Both the position numbers and the translations under genes were made by a program. Shown one piece after another: positions 33,601-47,242 of a DNA stretch of 64,000 nt (the stretch's first letter is position 1; each line of letters begins with the position of its first letter). Location of the stretch: assembly GCA_019022495.1 (NCBI GenBank), contig JAFEKR010000002.1, positions 4,588,001 through 4,652,000 on the forward strand, read 5' to 3'. The DNA comes from Epichloe hybrida (lineage: Eukaryota > Ascomycota > Sordariomycetes > Hypocreales > Clavicipitaceae). Under the pieces are notes generated by a model, which searched no databases, was not told the origin of the DNA, and saw nothing but the letters and a program-made list of their open reading frames with translations.

Positions 33601-36459
33601 TAAAGGGTGTCTAAAGCGTTAATATAATTAGCGGAGCTTAATCTCTATAAGATAACTCTAAGTAATACTTTCTTCTTTATTAAGAAGCATTCACATATGC
33701 CCCTATTTACGCATAATAGGAACCTTAATATTCCCTTGCTATAGAATGTTCTTTAATATATAAAAATTAATCTTTAGGTAGGTTATATTATTAAGGTATA
33801 AGAGAAAGGGAGTGTTTATAGGGATTACCTAAAAGAGAATAATTCTAAATAGAGTTAGCACTTTAATTAATCTAAGTGCCTTAATTAGCTCTCTAAGGCT
33901 AAATTTAATCTTTACTTTCCTAGCATCTAACCTATTAAGCGTAATAGTTAGCATTACACTTTACAAAGCTAAGAATTAAGGGTGGCTTACTAATAAACAT
34001 TCCGTGGCACTTGTGTTAGCTATAATACCTTTAAAGGTTCTGGATAAATATTATCCTTTAAGTATAAACGCACTTAGTGCCTTATCTAGCTCCTAAAGAT
34101 TAAATAAATCCTTCTTAGCTAGAGTATAAATCATTACATAACTAGCAAGAATCTTAGTGGTCACACAGCTATTATAAGTAATCCCGTGTGTGAAGAAGCT
34201 TGTGGGCACTTAGCTATTATTATCTTCTTTACTAAAACCAAGTTCTATTAGGTATTAGTTAATATTATTATCTTTAGCTAATCCAGAATTATCATTGCCT
34301 TTATACTATATTAGGAACGTATTATATAAAGAAGCTATTAAGTCTATACGGGAATGATTCTTAAAGCATTAGAATGCCTTCTTCTAGTCCTTATCTAAGT
34401 GTTTAGTTAACTAATAACCTTCTTTACCACACACATAATACTTTTTTAAGCGTTAAGGCTTACTCTTTAATAAAGATTAACTATACTAGGCTTCCTTGCC
34501 TTTTCTATTGTACTTATGGTTAGTCTAAAAGTATTCCTTAGTACTAGCTTCTATAAGGAACTACTACTAATTAATTAAAGCTTTAGATTCGCTAATTAAT
34601 ATCCTTATCCGTTTGTAAAAGCATTAGAGGTTAATAGGAGAATTAATAATATAGGCCCTACATTCTAGGATTCCTTTGTAGGCATTTAGAATCTAATTAC
34701 AAAGGTCTAATTCTAACTAGGATCTATAAGGATTTGCCCTTTAGAGATTTAAAAGCTTTATTATAAGGTCTTTAAAGCACTTAATCTTTAATTTACTAGG
34801 GTTCTCTTAGATAATTATAAGTAGTTATAATCTTCCTTATAATAGATAGTTCTTTTAATATATATTATCTATCTTAAACTTCTACCTAATCCTACGGATA
34901 AGAGTTAGGAGATCTTAGGGGTCTTCTTAGCCTAAAAGGTTCTCTAAGAAGTACTATAAAGGTCTTCCTTTTAGTATAAACTTAAAACTATAGCCTAATT
35001 ATTCTTATGTAATTCCTAGTATCTTACACTTCCTTTAATAGGTTAAGAGCTTAATATTAAGAATATTATACTCCCTAGCGCTATACTTAATACTCTTATT
35101 ACTATAGAATTTATTAAGATTAAGTAATTACTTTAATAAGGGTTAGCTTATTTCCTAAGGGGAAATAGGGATAATTAAATCTTATAGAAAAGGTGCTATA
35201 GTCCTAGATTATAGAGGGGGATTATAGTGCCTTATTATAGGAGGGGAAATAAGGGGGGTCTAGGGTTATAGTTAAGGGCTTATAATAGGGGGATTACCTT
35301 TACTATTACGCCTTTGCCTTATACTTAGTATGCTTAGGGATTAGTATAATAGAATCTAGGAATGGAATAGGAGTAATTATAGTAGTTAAGGGGATTAGGG
35401 ATAATATAAAGTAATTAGTTACTTTAGTTAATCTCTAAAAAAAGGGATACTAATAGGAAGGAAGTCTTTATAGAAGTCCTTCTCTATTATTTACCTCTTA
35501 AAGGGAGAATACTTCCTAGTAACTTCCTATATTTCTTTTTCTTTCTAGTTATGGAATCTATTATAGTTAATAATATCTTTAAGTAAGATTACTATCTTAT
35601 AGTAACTCTATAGGTCTATATAAACGCTACTAAAGAAAAGAAAGTCTTAAAGACTCTTTATAGCTTTAGGATTTACTACTTAGAATATTTCTTATTTCTA
35701 TTCTCTAAAGTTATTACTAAAGATAGTAAATAGGGTTTATAGGTATAGGTTCTTATATTTATAGGTTACTTTCTTAATAAGAATTTAGGCTATAAGTTCT
35801 TTAGGGGTAGTGTTTGCTTTAAGATTAAATAATTCCTTATTCTCTAGTGCTTATTATGTAATATATTAGTGTAAATTAGGGAATATATAGTTAAGGAGGT
35901 AAGATATAACTTATAGATTAGCTCCTCTTCTAGTATCCTTAGGGGGGAAGGTGCGTTTATAATTAGAGGGAATATCTTAGGCTTTAAATCCCTCTAGTTA
36001 ATCTTAATGTTTTACTATAATATTAGTAGTAGATTAAGAGGTATAGGAAACAGAGAAATTATAAAGGTTTAAAGGATTATAAGTAAAGCTATTATCTTTA
36101 CCCCTTAGTAGGTTTAATTAAATAATTAAGGATAAGTTAGGTTAGTTACTAACTAGGCCTTAATTATTTAATAAACACGCTTCTAAGGGTTTGTTTATAT
36201 AATAGACGCGCTAATTAAATAAATAAAGATAGGTTAGGTTAGTTACTAACTAGGCCTTAATTAAGTTAATAAGCTTAGATTTAGTATAGAGCTAGTTATA
36301 GTTACTTAAGGTAAAAGGAGAGCTAGATTATACTTTTTCCTTAGCATATTTAGTATCTTAAAGTAGCACTTTCTCTTTTATAAGGTAAGTCCTTAATACT
36401 AATACCTCTTCTATAAACCTTGCTAATCTATGGTATCTATAGAGATAACTACTAATTAG
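30676..36459 (-). pseudogene. third-family copia gag-pol relic
   Basis: Minus strand. Landmarks: the C-terminal end of RNase H at about 31040-31140, where the reverse complement resembles the corresponding part of the 14514 element; RNase H about 31290-31450; RT about 31600-32500, beginning after a stretch reading KTPSKPFKLFTKAKINSLI (compare LGKPFEQSNQAKINAL in the other family); integrase roughly 33000-34000; a zinc knuckle at about 34405-34450 (KKYYVCGKEGY); gag from there to about 36400. All frames are broken by stops. Boundaries between domains are estimates from the related full element. Confidence 0.72.
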
Positions 36460-36755
36460 TATTAGTATCTATAGAATACTATTAACCTACGCGTAGGGTT
36501 TTTAGGGTAAACTAAAGTGCACATAATTGTTATATATTCTAGTCTATTAAAGCAAGCAAAAGAGGGATTAAATAAAAGCAAAGAGAGTGCGCTATTTATT
36601 ATAGGAAAAGGGGCCTTAATTAGGGTCACTAGCGAAGAGGCCACATGTGCTAACCCCGATCGTGGCGCGGTCGGGCCGGACATATGGGTCCGCGATGCAA
36701 CGCGCCCACCCAATCAGAGGCGCGCACCCTTGTTAATATCATGCTTGTTCCAACA
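36460..36755 (-). repeat. 5' LTR of the third-family copia (right end)
   Basis: 296 bp, start RIPed to TATTAGTATC, end CCAACA. The open frames at 36462-36713 (minus) and 36517-36774 (plus) are chance ORFs over this less RIPed LTR. The following five bases are ACTAG. Confidence 0.92.
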
Positions 36756-37385
36756 ACTAGAATCTATTTATTAAAGTGCTTCCCTAATGTTATCTTCCTT
36801 AATAGCACTTATAAAACCAATTACTTTAATATACTAATATTTAATATTATAGGAATTACCTTATTAAAGAGGTCTTTCTACGTAGTAGCTATTTTCCTTA
36901 GTGCTAAGACTATTAATAACTTTAATTAGGCTATTAGGGGCCTCTAAGCCCTAATTATAGCATATTCTATTAAGCTACTAAGGGTAGTTATTATAGACTA
37001 AGAGGTAGCACTATTATAAGCTTTAGAAAGAAACCCTTTCTTTACTACTATTACATATATTCTTTACTAGTAGCATATTAATATAAATATACTTACTAAA
37101 TATAAGAAATGGTTCCCTAAAGCTAGCTATAACCCCTCTATATGTAAAACAGTGCGCGCCACTACCTTTAGTTAATTTCTTAGTAACTAGAATAAGTTAC
37201 TTAATTATAAAAAAGAGGCTAAATTTAAAGCCTAATTACGTTGCTTCTAAGAGGCTAGGTAATATCTAAATAATGGTATTCAATACGCTATTAACACGTA
37301 AATAATACCCTAGAAAACAAAGCTTATATAATACTTTATTAATAAGTATTATTACTTTAGATATATAATAACTTTAGTAGTTAAG
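36756..37385 (+). pseudogene. MULE transposase, catalytic middle part
   Basis: Resumes the MULE after the copia. From about 36765 the frame reads IYLLKCFPNVIFLNSTYKTNYFNILIF, the MULE signature usually written (L)xDxTYKTN; the catalytic Asp is now Asn. Next NIIGIT, SFYVVAIFLSAKTINNF, and at about 36965-37000 VVIID.EVALL (second catalytic Asp kept). Then YILY..HININILTKYKKWFP near 37050-37120 matches the C/RWH-x-N-K/N block. The gypsy at 37386 interrupts it after TSD TTAAG. The open frame at 36684-36929 is part of this gene joined to LTR sequence. Confidence 0.85.
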
Positions 37386-37652
37386 TGTTAGGAGCACGGA
37401 GGCTAGGGAGTTGCGGATAGGATAGTTATATAATAAAGCCCTTAGGTAAGCCTTAGCCTACGCGAATAACTAAGTAACTACTAGATAGCTATATATATAT
37501 AGTAAGGTATTTAGATAAGGACTACCTATAAGAGATATAGAAGGTTAGAGTTTAAGACCTTTATATACTAACCTCTAAGTAATAGCTCTCTAGCTATAAC
37601 TAAGAACCTTAGCCTTTACTTTATTTATATTTCTCTTACTATAGTTATAATA
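37386..37652 (+). repeat. 5' LTR of the chromovirus-type gypsy
   Basis: 267 bp, TGTTAGGAGCACGG...TTATAATA; the end is a RIPed form of the CGTAACA seen in the partner LTR. Confidence 0.92.
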
Positions 37653-40509
37653 AGTTAAACTCTTAAACTCTTTTAGAAAAATAAACTATTAGCTAAATTT
37701 AAATATAAAGAAGCTATAGAATATTTACTTAGAAAATACTTATATTACCTAGTAAGGAAGCCCTAAACCTATAGTACTTAAGTAGTAACCTAAATACTTT
37801 AACTATAGAATATAATAAGAAATAGTAAACGCTACCTAACTAATATTATAACCCTAGATCTAGAAATAATAATAATCTAGACTAGCTATAGAGGTAATAT
37901 AAGGTTATATAAGCCTAGCTATGTAATACTTATATAAGATAAAAGATCTTAGAAATAGAAGTATAGCTTAAAGAAATAGAAGTAGACTTATAATTAGCTA
38001 GATTAGGTAAAAGACTTATAATTACCCCTTAGATAGATATACTAATAAATCCTATATTCCTAGGTTTCTTACCTAATAGTAAGTTTATAATAAGCATATA
38101 CTTATAAAGCTTTATAAAAATATAGTATAAGGTATTTATATATAAAGAAAATACTTATAAGAATCTATAGGTATACTTATAAGATTTAAATATACTATTC
38201 TAGTTAGACCTAAGAACCTTCTAGGATAATAAAATAAAGGTAGTGTATACTAGTAGCTACCTAGCTAATAATATAAAGTAATAATAGATATATTATATAA
38301 TAGTAAATAAAATAGTTAACTATATATCCTATACTTAGGATAGATTTATATCTTAGCTAAACACTAGTATAATGAATAAAGATATAAGGTACTTAGAAGC
38401 TACTAGAATACTACTAAACCTTAAGTAAAAGTATAATTAATTATTCTAATCTTTCCTAAGACTTTAGATAAAGGTAAAAGCTAAATTACCTAACTAAATC
38501 CCCTTATATTTAAGGATAGTAATATTTCTAAATAGCTTAAATAATACTATAAGGTAGTATATAGTTAGCTAGGAGTTCCTTATATCTTAGAGCTATTTAT
38601 AAGGCTAAGGTAAAAAAGCTAAAGTTATAATAATATCTATAATAAAGAGTTATAATAAAAGCTATAATAAAGAAAGTAGGAATAATAAGAGATAATACTC
38701 TAGCTCCCTTATAATTAACTTATAGTAAGGTTCCTAGTAATAAGGTATAGGCTAGAAGCTATTTAAATACTATAAATATAGTAGCCCTAGATATAGTATA
38801 AATAGATATAAAGTAGTAAACTACTTAATTTATAAGAGTAGTAAGTATACTACTAAGAAGTATAAAGATAGTAGTAATAAATCTTTAAACCTAAATAAAA
38901 TTCTAATTAGTTTAGTATAAGCCTAGGATAATAGTCTTACTATAAAGAAACCTATAAATAAAAGAATAAGAATATAAGTATCCCTATAGTAAGATAACTA
39001 CTAGTTAGTAGTGCTAGCGCTATTTAATATAAGTATAGAGTATTTAATAATTTACCCTAAATTATTATTAAAATAAGATTAGAAGAATATAAAGAAAGCA
39101 AAGGTAATACTAGAAAGTATAAGTAAGGATAAGATCCTATACTAAGGAATCTTATATAAACTAGTTAAGGTAAAAGATAGTATAGGCTATATAAAGGTTT
39201 ACTAAGTTAGCTACTATATTACTAATATAGGAGAGAGAATACTCTTAGGAATAAACTAGACCCTAGAGTATAAACCTATAGTAATAGACTAGAAGTAAGG
39301 TTTTTAGAGGTTTTTAATAACTAAAGAATATATTATATTTACTTTAAGTAAGTAATAATTATATAAGGTAGTAAAGTAGTCTTTTATTATACTATTACTA
39401 GTATTACTAAAAGTTAGAGTAATTAAGCCTAAAATAAAATAGAGGGATACTAATAAAGTTTTGCTAATAAGAGATATAGTAAGTAATAACCTAACTTATA
39501 ATATAGTTATAGTAATAGTAATAAGTAATATCTAGCCTTTAAAGAAGAAAAAACTAAGAAGTATAATAGCGCTTTAGGTAGTGTTTTATAAGGAGCTAGT
39601 AGTATTTATATAAGAAATAAATAGTAATATACCCTAATAGTAAATCCTAGAGGAGTATATAAAATTTATAAATATGTTTTTAAAAGATCTAGCTAGTAAG
39701 CTCCTAGAACTTAGGGGTTATACTTATATAATTAAATTAAAAAAGAGAAAATAACTACTATAAGAACTTATATATAACCTAGTAGAAAAAGAGCTAGAGG
39801 TACTTAGGAAGTACCTTATAAGTATATAAGAGAAAGGATAGATTAGAAGATTAATAAGCCTAGCTAAAGCCCTAATTTTATTTATCCTAAAAAAGTTAGG
39901 GAAATTAAGGCTTTATGTAAATTATAAGGGTCTTAATAGGATTACTATTAAAAATAAGGCCCTCTTACTATTAATCTCCAAAATTCTTAATTAACTAGTA
40001 AGTATAAAGGTTTTTATATTATTAGATCTCTAAGAGGCGTACTACTAGCTATATATTTATAAGGGTAATAAGTAAAAGATAGCGTTTTATTACTACTATA
40101 GGCACTTTAAGTACCTTATAATACTATTTAGATTAGTAAACGCGCTAGCTACTTTCTAGGAATATATTAATAATGCTCTAAAAGGACTTATAAATAAATT
40201 CTATATTATTTACCTTAATAATATCCTAATATATAGTAGTAACCCTATAAGATATATAGAGTATATTAAAAGGGTACTAGAGTGACTTTAAGATATAAAT
40301 CTTTATATTAACCTTAAGAAGTACTAATTTTTAGTATTATAAGTAAAATTCCTAGGGTTTATTATATTTAAAAAAAGCATGAAGATAAAACCATTAAGGG
40401 TTAAAGCTATTATAACCTAGCTAATACCCTATAGTGTGTTTAATATTTAATTATTCCTTAGGTTTATAAGGTTTTACTAATACTTTATAAAATAGTATAG
40501 TAAGGTAAT
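37653..40509 (+). pseudogene. gypsy gag-protease-RT relic, first half
   Basis: Plus strand. Gag runs to about 38900. At about 38755-38850 two damaged zinc knuckles are seen: KYYKYSSPRYSINRY and YLIYKSSKYTTKKYK, each with Cys changed to Tyr or Ser. The protease should follow at about 38980-39300, not clearly readable. RT from about 39880: GKLRLYVNYKGLNRITIKNK, KVFILLDL.EAYY, AFYYYYRHFKYLIILFRLVN, and FYIIYLNNILIYSS at about 40195-40245, where the YLDDIL motif has both Asp changed to Asn. Copia D interrupts just after RT (TSD GTAAT at 40505-40509). Confidence 0.82.
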
Positions 40510-40763
40510 TGTTGATTCCTTCGGATCTTCATCGGTTCAATCGTGGCCAAAGACCGGACCAATTGTGGGTCCGGCGCGATGCACGCGATATGATTGGCTG
40601 CATTAATTCGCCACCCCCTTTTGTGCCCCACATACAGATTTCGCCCACTTTTCTAGCATCTAGACTTTCCCTCTCTTCTCCCTCTTTCCTAGCTAACTAT
40701 CTATCATCGACTTCAAATTTATACGGGATTTATTACCTACGCAGGACCTTAGTGCATCCAATA
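40510..40763 (+). repeat. 5' LTR of copia D
   Basis: 254 bp, TGTTGATTCC...TCCAATA. Palindrome ccggacc-N7-ggtccgg at about 40552-40572, the G:C version of the stem seen at 14556. The open frame at 40509-40778 is a chance ORF. Confidence 0.95.
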
Positions 40764-43700
40764 CTAATCAGTGGTTAACTTTATAACCACAGATAAGCTA
40801 GGTATTACAAGAAGAGACATTTCTGCAGACGCTACTGCCACTACCCCTTATTATACCGTAATAGTCATTACGGTAGAGAGGCACGACTGCATAAGTGTGC
40901 TAAAGGAAGAGACTAGAATCCTAGTTGTAGGCTTGTTAGGCTTCCAAGGAATTAATCTATTAACCCTTAGGCTTAGGGATATAACTTCGTTATATCTATC
41001 CAGGATATTATTATCAATTATTGATTTTATTGTCTATCACAAGAAAATTAACTAAACAACCGAATCTATTGCCACGAGGCATTTATTTCGAACCTAACGT
41101 TAAATAACCTTAGCTAAGCTAGCTAATATATCTATAACTTCTCTATAAATATTCCCTTCATCCGACAGACCTTTAATCTCTCCCTATAAGCATCTACTAC
41201 TCGTTTTTGCCCCCTTTATTATTAGTGCTGTTCGCCCTATGCTTGTTAGCAAGAAAGAGAGATTACCTCCTTCCCTTCTTTTTATAAAAAACAGGAAGTG
41301 GTAATTCCTGTTATTCCCTTATTACTTTTCCTATTATTTTCTAGTTACTTTTAGAACTTGTGTTGCTTTCTTTATCTCTATTGATTTGTTCTTGTCGCTA
41401 CTTTTGCTGCTTCTACTGTTTTTTTTTCTTCTGTTTTTCCTGTTTTCACAATCTTCTAATTTCATTAGAGTGACAACGCTCCTGAAATGCAAAAGAAGAA
41501 CCTTGCAACAGTGACAGGTAAACACAGGAGCTTAATTGGTAGTAAAAACAACAAATTAGCAACATTCCTTTTATAGTTAAAGATAGCAGAGAAATCTAGA
41601 CCTTCCATAAGAGCAAAGGCTACTAGCAATAGCAAGGCTTTAACTATTACCCCTAAAAGACCCTAAGAGTATAAGTTACTATTACGCTTTTAATAGCTTA
41701 CTTACGACTTCTCTAGTAATTAGAAAGAATCCGTTAAGCTAGATCTAGAGACTGCTATGTAGCTCAAGCTTAATAACTAGATCGTAAGATTTATTAACCT
41801 TAGTGAGCATTAAGGATAGAGAGATAATAACCTATGGGAATTATTCTAAGAAGACTTTAAAGGCTAGTCTAAAGATACCTTTAAAAGGGCATCTAAGGAT
41901 ATTATTAAAGAATTACATAATTCTTTACAAGATCACAGCGTCCTTATTAGGCGAGGCCTAGGATATTTAATCCTAGCATCGCTTAAGGAAGTGCTTTATT
42001 AAACCTTAATGCCCCTTTAGTTATAAGAAAGATTACAAGAAAGACTATAATCTTCCGAACCCCCAGAACCTTAACATTAACAGCCCTAATAACTTACCCT
42101 AGAAATTAACCTTCCCTAACCCTAGAGATTGCTTAAACCCTTATAAGAACCCCCGCAACGATCCCCATTATATTAATAGCTCCATCCAGATAATTATTAT
42201 TAAGAACGACCAGTGGACTATTATTTATAATAAATTATGCCTTTACAGCAATTCCCCTCTGAAGATCAGATGATAAAGAAGATCTCAGAGCTTACAAAGA
42301 TGTATAAGGATAGTGACTACTATAGTGGAAAGCTATATGACTTCTTAACGCTAAAGATCACGCTCTTTGAAAATAAGTGTGATAGAATTGACCTTCCTCG
42401 AACGCATTATTAGAAGGCTTTCCCTATTGTATTAATAGGTAATACTAAGCAATACTACCTTAATTACCTCTTTAGAAATAACTATTCCTATAAAGAGATA
42501 ATTGCTTGTATCCGTTAGCGCTTTAAGATAGAAAGCAACTAGTAATTCTACCACTACTAATAAAGTAGTATAATATTAAAGAACATAATTAAGAAGAACC
42601 CTAATAAAAGCAAGCTTAATTACCTTAAGATTACGTTATTAACCCTTAAGAAGATCTATAGAGGACTATACCTTGCTAAAATAGTAGATACTAAGCTTTA
42701 TAAGCAGGCCTTAAATGCTATAGCTAGTGTGCCTAAATGTTAGATAGTAAAATATATATACTCTCTAGGCTTTAAGAGTCTTACTAGAGACCTCTATAAG
42801 GCAATTACTATCACAGAATTAAATAAGAAGTCCTCCTAATACCTTTAGTACTAATAAGGAGACCCTCTAGAGGCTATATTTACTAATTATTAGTACAGAC
42901 AGTAATTATCCCCCCATAGCGGAGGAAGCTATCACAGGCAAAGCCCTAGGCTAAGCACTAAGCGCTACTTTATATGCGGTAAGAGCAGCTGCTAGTCTTC
43001 TAATCACTCCGCTAAAGAACATTAAAAGGAAAAGGACCGCTAGTAGGCTAGTAAAACACATTATACACCCCCTTTAGAGAAGAGATTTTAGGCATTCCTT
43101 GCCTCCTATAAAGGGCAGGACAATAAAGAGCCTAATAAAGGCTTAGGTTAGAATTAGGAATTATATCTTTCGGCCTGCACAGAAGCCAAAGACAATAATA
43201 ACAATATAGAGAAGCTACTATCAATAGCACACCTAAGCATTATATAATTCTTCTACTCCAGATTACAGACTAACCACAACACCACTAACATTAATATCCT
43301 TATAACCCTAAATAATCAAGCCTTCTAACACATATTCCTTAGGCAGGAGCTTTACAAGCCATAAGAGTGCAATAAAGGCTTAATTTACTATATCTCTAAA
43401 GAACACTATTCCAAAGAGGTCTTTAGAGGGATTATACCTAACACTAGTGCCATAGGAAAGTTAACTATAGGAGAGGCATAAGTAAAGGCTCTGTTAAGAT
43501 TAATACCTTTATTAAAGGTAACCCCCTACGAACCCTAAATTATTACATTTAGCGCTAGATTAGCAGTTACAAGAGAAATCCTTTATATGCCCACGGAACT
43601 TAGAGAGCTTAAATTCTATATCCTTAACATAGCTACCCCCTTTCTCTTCTTAATTACTAATATAGATAAGATATAAGTTAAGATTAATAACCTTGCTAAC

Positions 43701-46700
43701 GTGCTTATCTAAGGCAACAAGACTATACCTATTATGCGACAATAGGGATATCCTTAGTGGTTACTAGAAGCAAAGGAAATAGTTACCTTCTACCTTTTAG
43801 AAGGAGATATCTATTAATTACATTATTAACTTAGTTATCCTTCCGTTTAACAACTCGCAAAGATTCTTTACCAAGCCAGTTATAAAGTTAAGCGCTAGGT
43901 AATTAAGGAATTAACTAAAGTCTGCTACCATTACCAGATGCATAGAAAGGCCCCTGGTTAATTTAAGTTTATAATCAAAGATAACCACGAATTTAACTAC
44001 AAGATCATTATTAATATCATGTAAATTAATAGCTAACTAGTGCTTCACATTGTTAATTTAGTAATATTATTCCAGGTAGCCTAATTCCTTAATCTAAAGA
44101 AGCAAAAGACTTAAGACATCTAGGATGTAATCCGCGAATATTAGATTAATACTTATCTCGGACCTCTAGATTAGATTATCCACAATACTAGCAACAACTT
44201 CACTTCCGCTAAGTTTAGACATTATGCTTAATTAATGTTAATTAAAACCAGTGAGATGCTAATTAAAGCCTATAATAGTATTAGAAAGGTTAAGAGATAC
44301 CACAGACCTCTACGCCAAGCCTATAATATTATCATAGACTTAATTAGAACAAAGCTTACGCTAGAGCAATACCTCTAAATAGCTATTAAGGCTATTAATA
44401 ACTCTATAGGCCTAAATAGTATTATCCTAACTATACTAGTCTTCGGAGGCTACCTATAGATAATAAACAAGTTGCTGCCAAGCGTCTTTATTATTTAACA
44501 TGCTAAGGCAATTCATAAGGTAACGGATAAAGTCCAATATCTTCTAGCTTTATAGTAGGTCCGCGATGCCCTTAGAGCCCGGAACGGCCCTAATATAGCG
44601 CCTATATATTAGCTACCCTTATAGGCTAATGTACGTATATAAAGAGAGAAAGGTGGCTGGCATAGCTTATATAAGCTACTTGCTACTAATAGAGAGACCT
44701 ATACTATTAACATGCCCTGTAGCCTAGCGAAGTTCCGCTCTACAGTAGTAAAGCCCTATTATAAAGACTTATATATCACAGAGGGACCGGAGTAGCAGGA
44801 GATAAAGCCTGGCAACGTAGAGGAGGAAGCAACTACATAACTAACCACTGCTAATAAAAGAGATCCTCTAACGGAAGATAGCAAAGAGCCGCAGATACTA
44901 GCTAAGAGAAAGCAAGGGAGACTAAGAAAGGCCCTTATAGTGCAATTCATAAGTGCAGGAGAGTCTAACAAAGAGGCTTATAAAGCCTAAAAGGCCCCGA
45001 GAGGAAGCCATTAAGTTAAAGACTTATTACTATGCCCTAAAGGAATAAAAGTAAGGAAAAGAAGACCTTATAGCCCTAAGAAGGACATCAGCCTAGTTTA
45101 GCTCTACGTACTTATAAACAAAGATTAAGAGAAGGCCTTTATTTAAGAGATCATAACCAGAGGGATACTAAGCATAGTATTCCTTATAGCAAAGGAAGAG
45201 GCTAATTAGAACCTCGCCCTTTAGCTTCACTAAGAAGGAAGGATCACAACCCTAGGAAAACCCTTTAAGCAGTCTAATCAAGCTAAGATTAATGCTCTAC
45301 AAGCTCATAATGTGTTTAAATTCATTAAGTTTAACCTAGCGAAGCACAGAGGTCACAGAATCTTTAATTCTTATATAGTTAAAGAGATTAAAGGCAAAGG
45401 AATGGATTCGCTATACAAGAAATCCCGCCTCATTATACAAGGCCATAATAATAAAGGAAAGGAATTCATCCTAACGCAATCGCTAATAATATAATAAGTA
45501 AGCTAACGACTAATCGTAGCTATTACTCCGTTATTAAGAAGAAGAGGCATTTACCTTTAGATTCGCGATATTACACAAGCCTATACTTAATCGCACACGG
45601 TGCTAACGAGGCTGATTATCATGAGATTACCGAAGCAAATTACATATCTCTTTCTAGAAGGGACTATAATCGAATTAATTAGACCTCTTTATAGGATCGT
45701 AGAGGCTGGAACCTACTAGTAGGTAATATACTTCCGTTACCACAGGGATAACCTTAATATAATAACCTTAACCTATAATCCCTACTTGTTAATTATAGCC
45801 CCGAATAATAAGAATCTCTTTAGCATCGTTAGAATGCAAACTAATGATACATTAGGCCTAAGCAATAATAACTTCTTCTAAAAAGAAAAGAAAGAGCTCC
45901 AGAAGGCTAATTTTATAGCTAAAGAAAAGCAACGATTAACCACTAAGAATCCCCTTATCTTTAATGGTTATATCTTAACCTAGAACACTAATAATTTGCT
46001 AATCTTAACCTAGAAAGGTTAGAGTTAGAAGATCAAGGAAGTTAATCTTCGATCCTTAACGGTAAAGCAAGATTACGTGGAGTAACAAGCGCAAGGAAGC
46101 TACATCACAACTATGTATTAACTAGAGGCTTTGTATAACCTTTTAATTATAGCTTAACACTAAGAGCCCTCTACGGAAGATATCACATATCTTAATAAAC
46201 GCCTTAAATAGCAGATTAAGAACTAATAGCGCGGACTATAATACATTCCTTTGGTTCTTAAGGAGGCAAAGCTCTTTATGTTTGTAAATGGATCGCTTGC
46301 TAATAACAAGGATTTAAGCTCACAGATCGGATACGTAATTATAATTAGCAACAAGATAATGCAAGATGATAATACCTTTATTATAAAAGGTAACATTATT
46401 ACATATAGCTTAACAAAGAGTAAGAGAGTTACTTATAGCGCGCTTACCTCTAAGTTATACAGCATAGTTCAAGGCGCAGATATCACCTACGTAATTTCCA
46501 CGACTCTACATTAGATCACGGACCGATTGAAAATGCCTTGAATTCCTATGATTCTCTATACTAATTCTTTTTTGTTATATAAATATCTAGTAAAGCTAGG
46601 AACCACAAAGGAGAAGAGACTAATGATTAATATTATAGCTCTTCATTAATCATACAAAAGGCATAAGATCTACGAAGTCAGGTGGATTAACAGCAACGAC

Positions 46701-46988
46701 AATCCAGCAGATGTGATAACAAAAGCATCGCCAAATTCATTACTTTCCTCTTTGATTGATTCGAACGAATTGACAATTCGTGTTAAAGGATAGGTAAAGA
46801 GACCTACGATATTAGGAAATAGAAGCTTAGGCAAGGAATGATAGATTAATTCAATTAACTAATGCCGCGACAGCTAATCAGAGCAGCGGATTCCTATTAA
46901 GGGATCCACTTATGTACACTTTCCTTTAATCTGATTTTTATTACGTTTTTAAGCTCTTTAGCCACGAAGGAAAAAGAGAGATTGCTAG
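40764..46988 (+). pseudogene. copia D gag-pol relic
   Basis: Collinear with the element at 14514. Zinc knuckle at about 42958-43022 (KRYFICGKSSC.SSNHSAKEH; better kept than in the other copies, one Cys now Tyr). Integrase about 43790-44500, with the VNIM.INS block, IIHNTSNNF-type second-Asp loss and NSIRKVKRYH-type Glu loss. RT from 45312, with an open 60-codon piece HRIFNSYIVKEIKGKG, KSRLIIQGHNNKGKEFILTQ, then LWIRDITQAYT-like sequence after a stop. RNase H has the longest open piece at 46251-46514 (LFMFVNGSLANNKDLSSQIG; first Asp now Asn). Stops elsewhere. The minus-strand ORFs at 41334-41525 and 44759-44971 are antisense shadows. Confidence 0.87.
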
Positions 46989-47242
46989 TGTTAATTCCTT
47001 CGGATCTTTATTGGTTTAATCGTGGCTAAAGACCGGACCAATTGTGGGTCCGGCGCGATGCACGCGATATGATTGGCTACATCAATTCGCCACCCCCTTT
47101 TGTGCCCCACATACGGATTTCGCCCACTTTTCTAGCATCTAGACTTTCCCTCTCTTCTCCCTCTTTCCTAGCTAACTATCTATCATTGACTTCGAATTTA
47201 TACGGGATTTATTACCTGCGCAGGACCTTGGTGCATCCAACA
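46989..47242 (+). repeat. 3' LTR of copia D
   Basis: 254 bp, TGTTAATTCC...TCCAACA, followed by TSD GTAAT. It keeps the ccggacc...ggtccgg palindrome. The open frame at 47042-47281 crosses its end by chance. Confidence 0.95.

Larger units (their letters stand above)
30380..36755 (-). mobile_element. Ty1/copia element of a third family, full length (6376 bp), inserted in the MULE
   Basis: LTRs of 296 bp each at 30380-30675 and 36460-36755, TGTTGGTATC...CTAACA/CCAACA. The TSD ACTAG is at 30375-30379 and 36756-36760. Coding strand is minus: RNase H side lies near the left LTR and gag near the right. A purine-rich AAAAAGAGAGAG (reverse complement) abuts the left LTR. Parts of the right LTR (36640-36750) keep CpG-rich sequence that the left LTR has lost. 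Confidence 0.93.
40510..47242 (+). mobile_element. Ty1/copia element (copy D), full length (6733 bp), inserted in the gypsy
   Basis: Same family as the elements at 14514, 54687, 56607 and copy A. LTRs of 254 bp at 40510-40763 and 46989-47242; the TSD GTAAT is at 40505-40509 and 47243-47247. By eye about 13 differences between the LTRs, all transitions. It is among the less RIPed copies: much of the LTRs and the RT segment is intact in composition. Confidence 0.95.

Noticed and set aside
36462..36774. Opposing open frames over the third-family copia LTR
   Set aside because: Both lie on the less RIPed LTR; they have no domain and span the LTR/MULE border.
41334..41525. Minus-strand Lys/Ser-rich frame, open in copia D and copia G (55521-55709)
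   Set aside because: Its recurrence in two copies was tempting, but it is antisense to a low-complexity stretch of the copia leader/gag and has no independent support.
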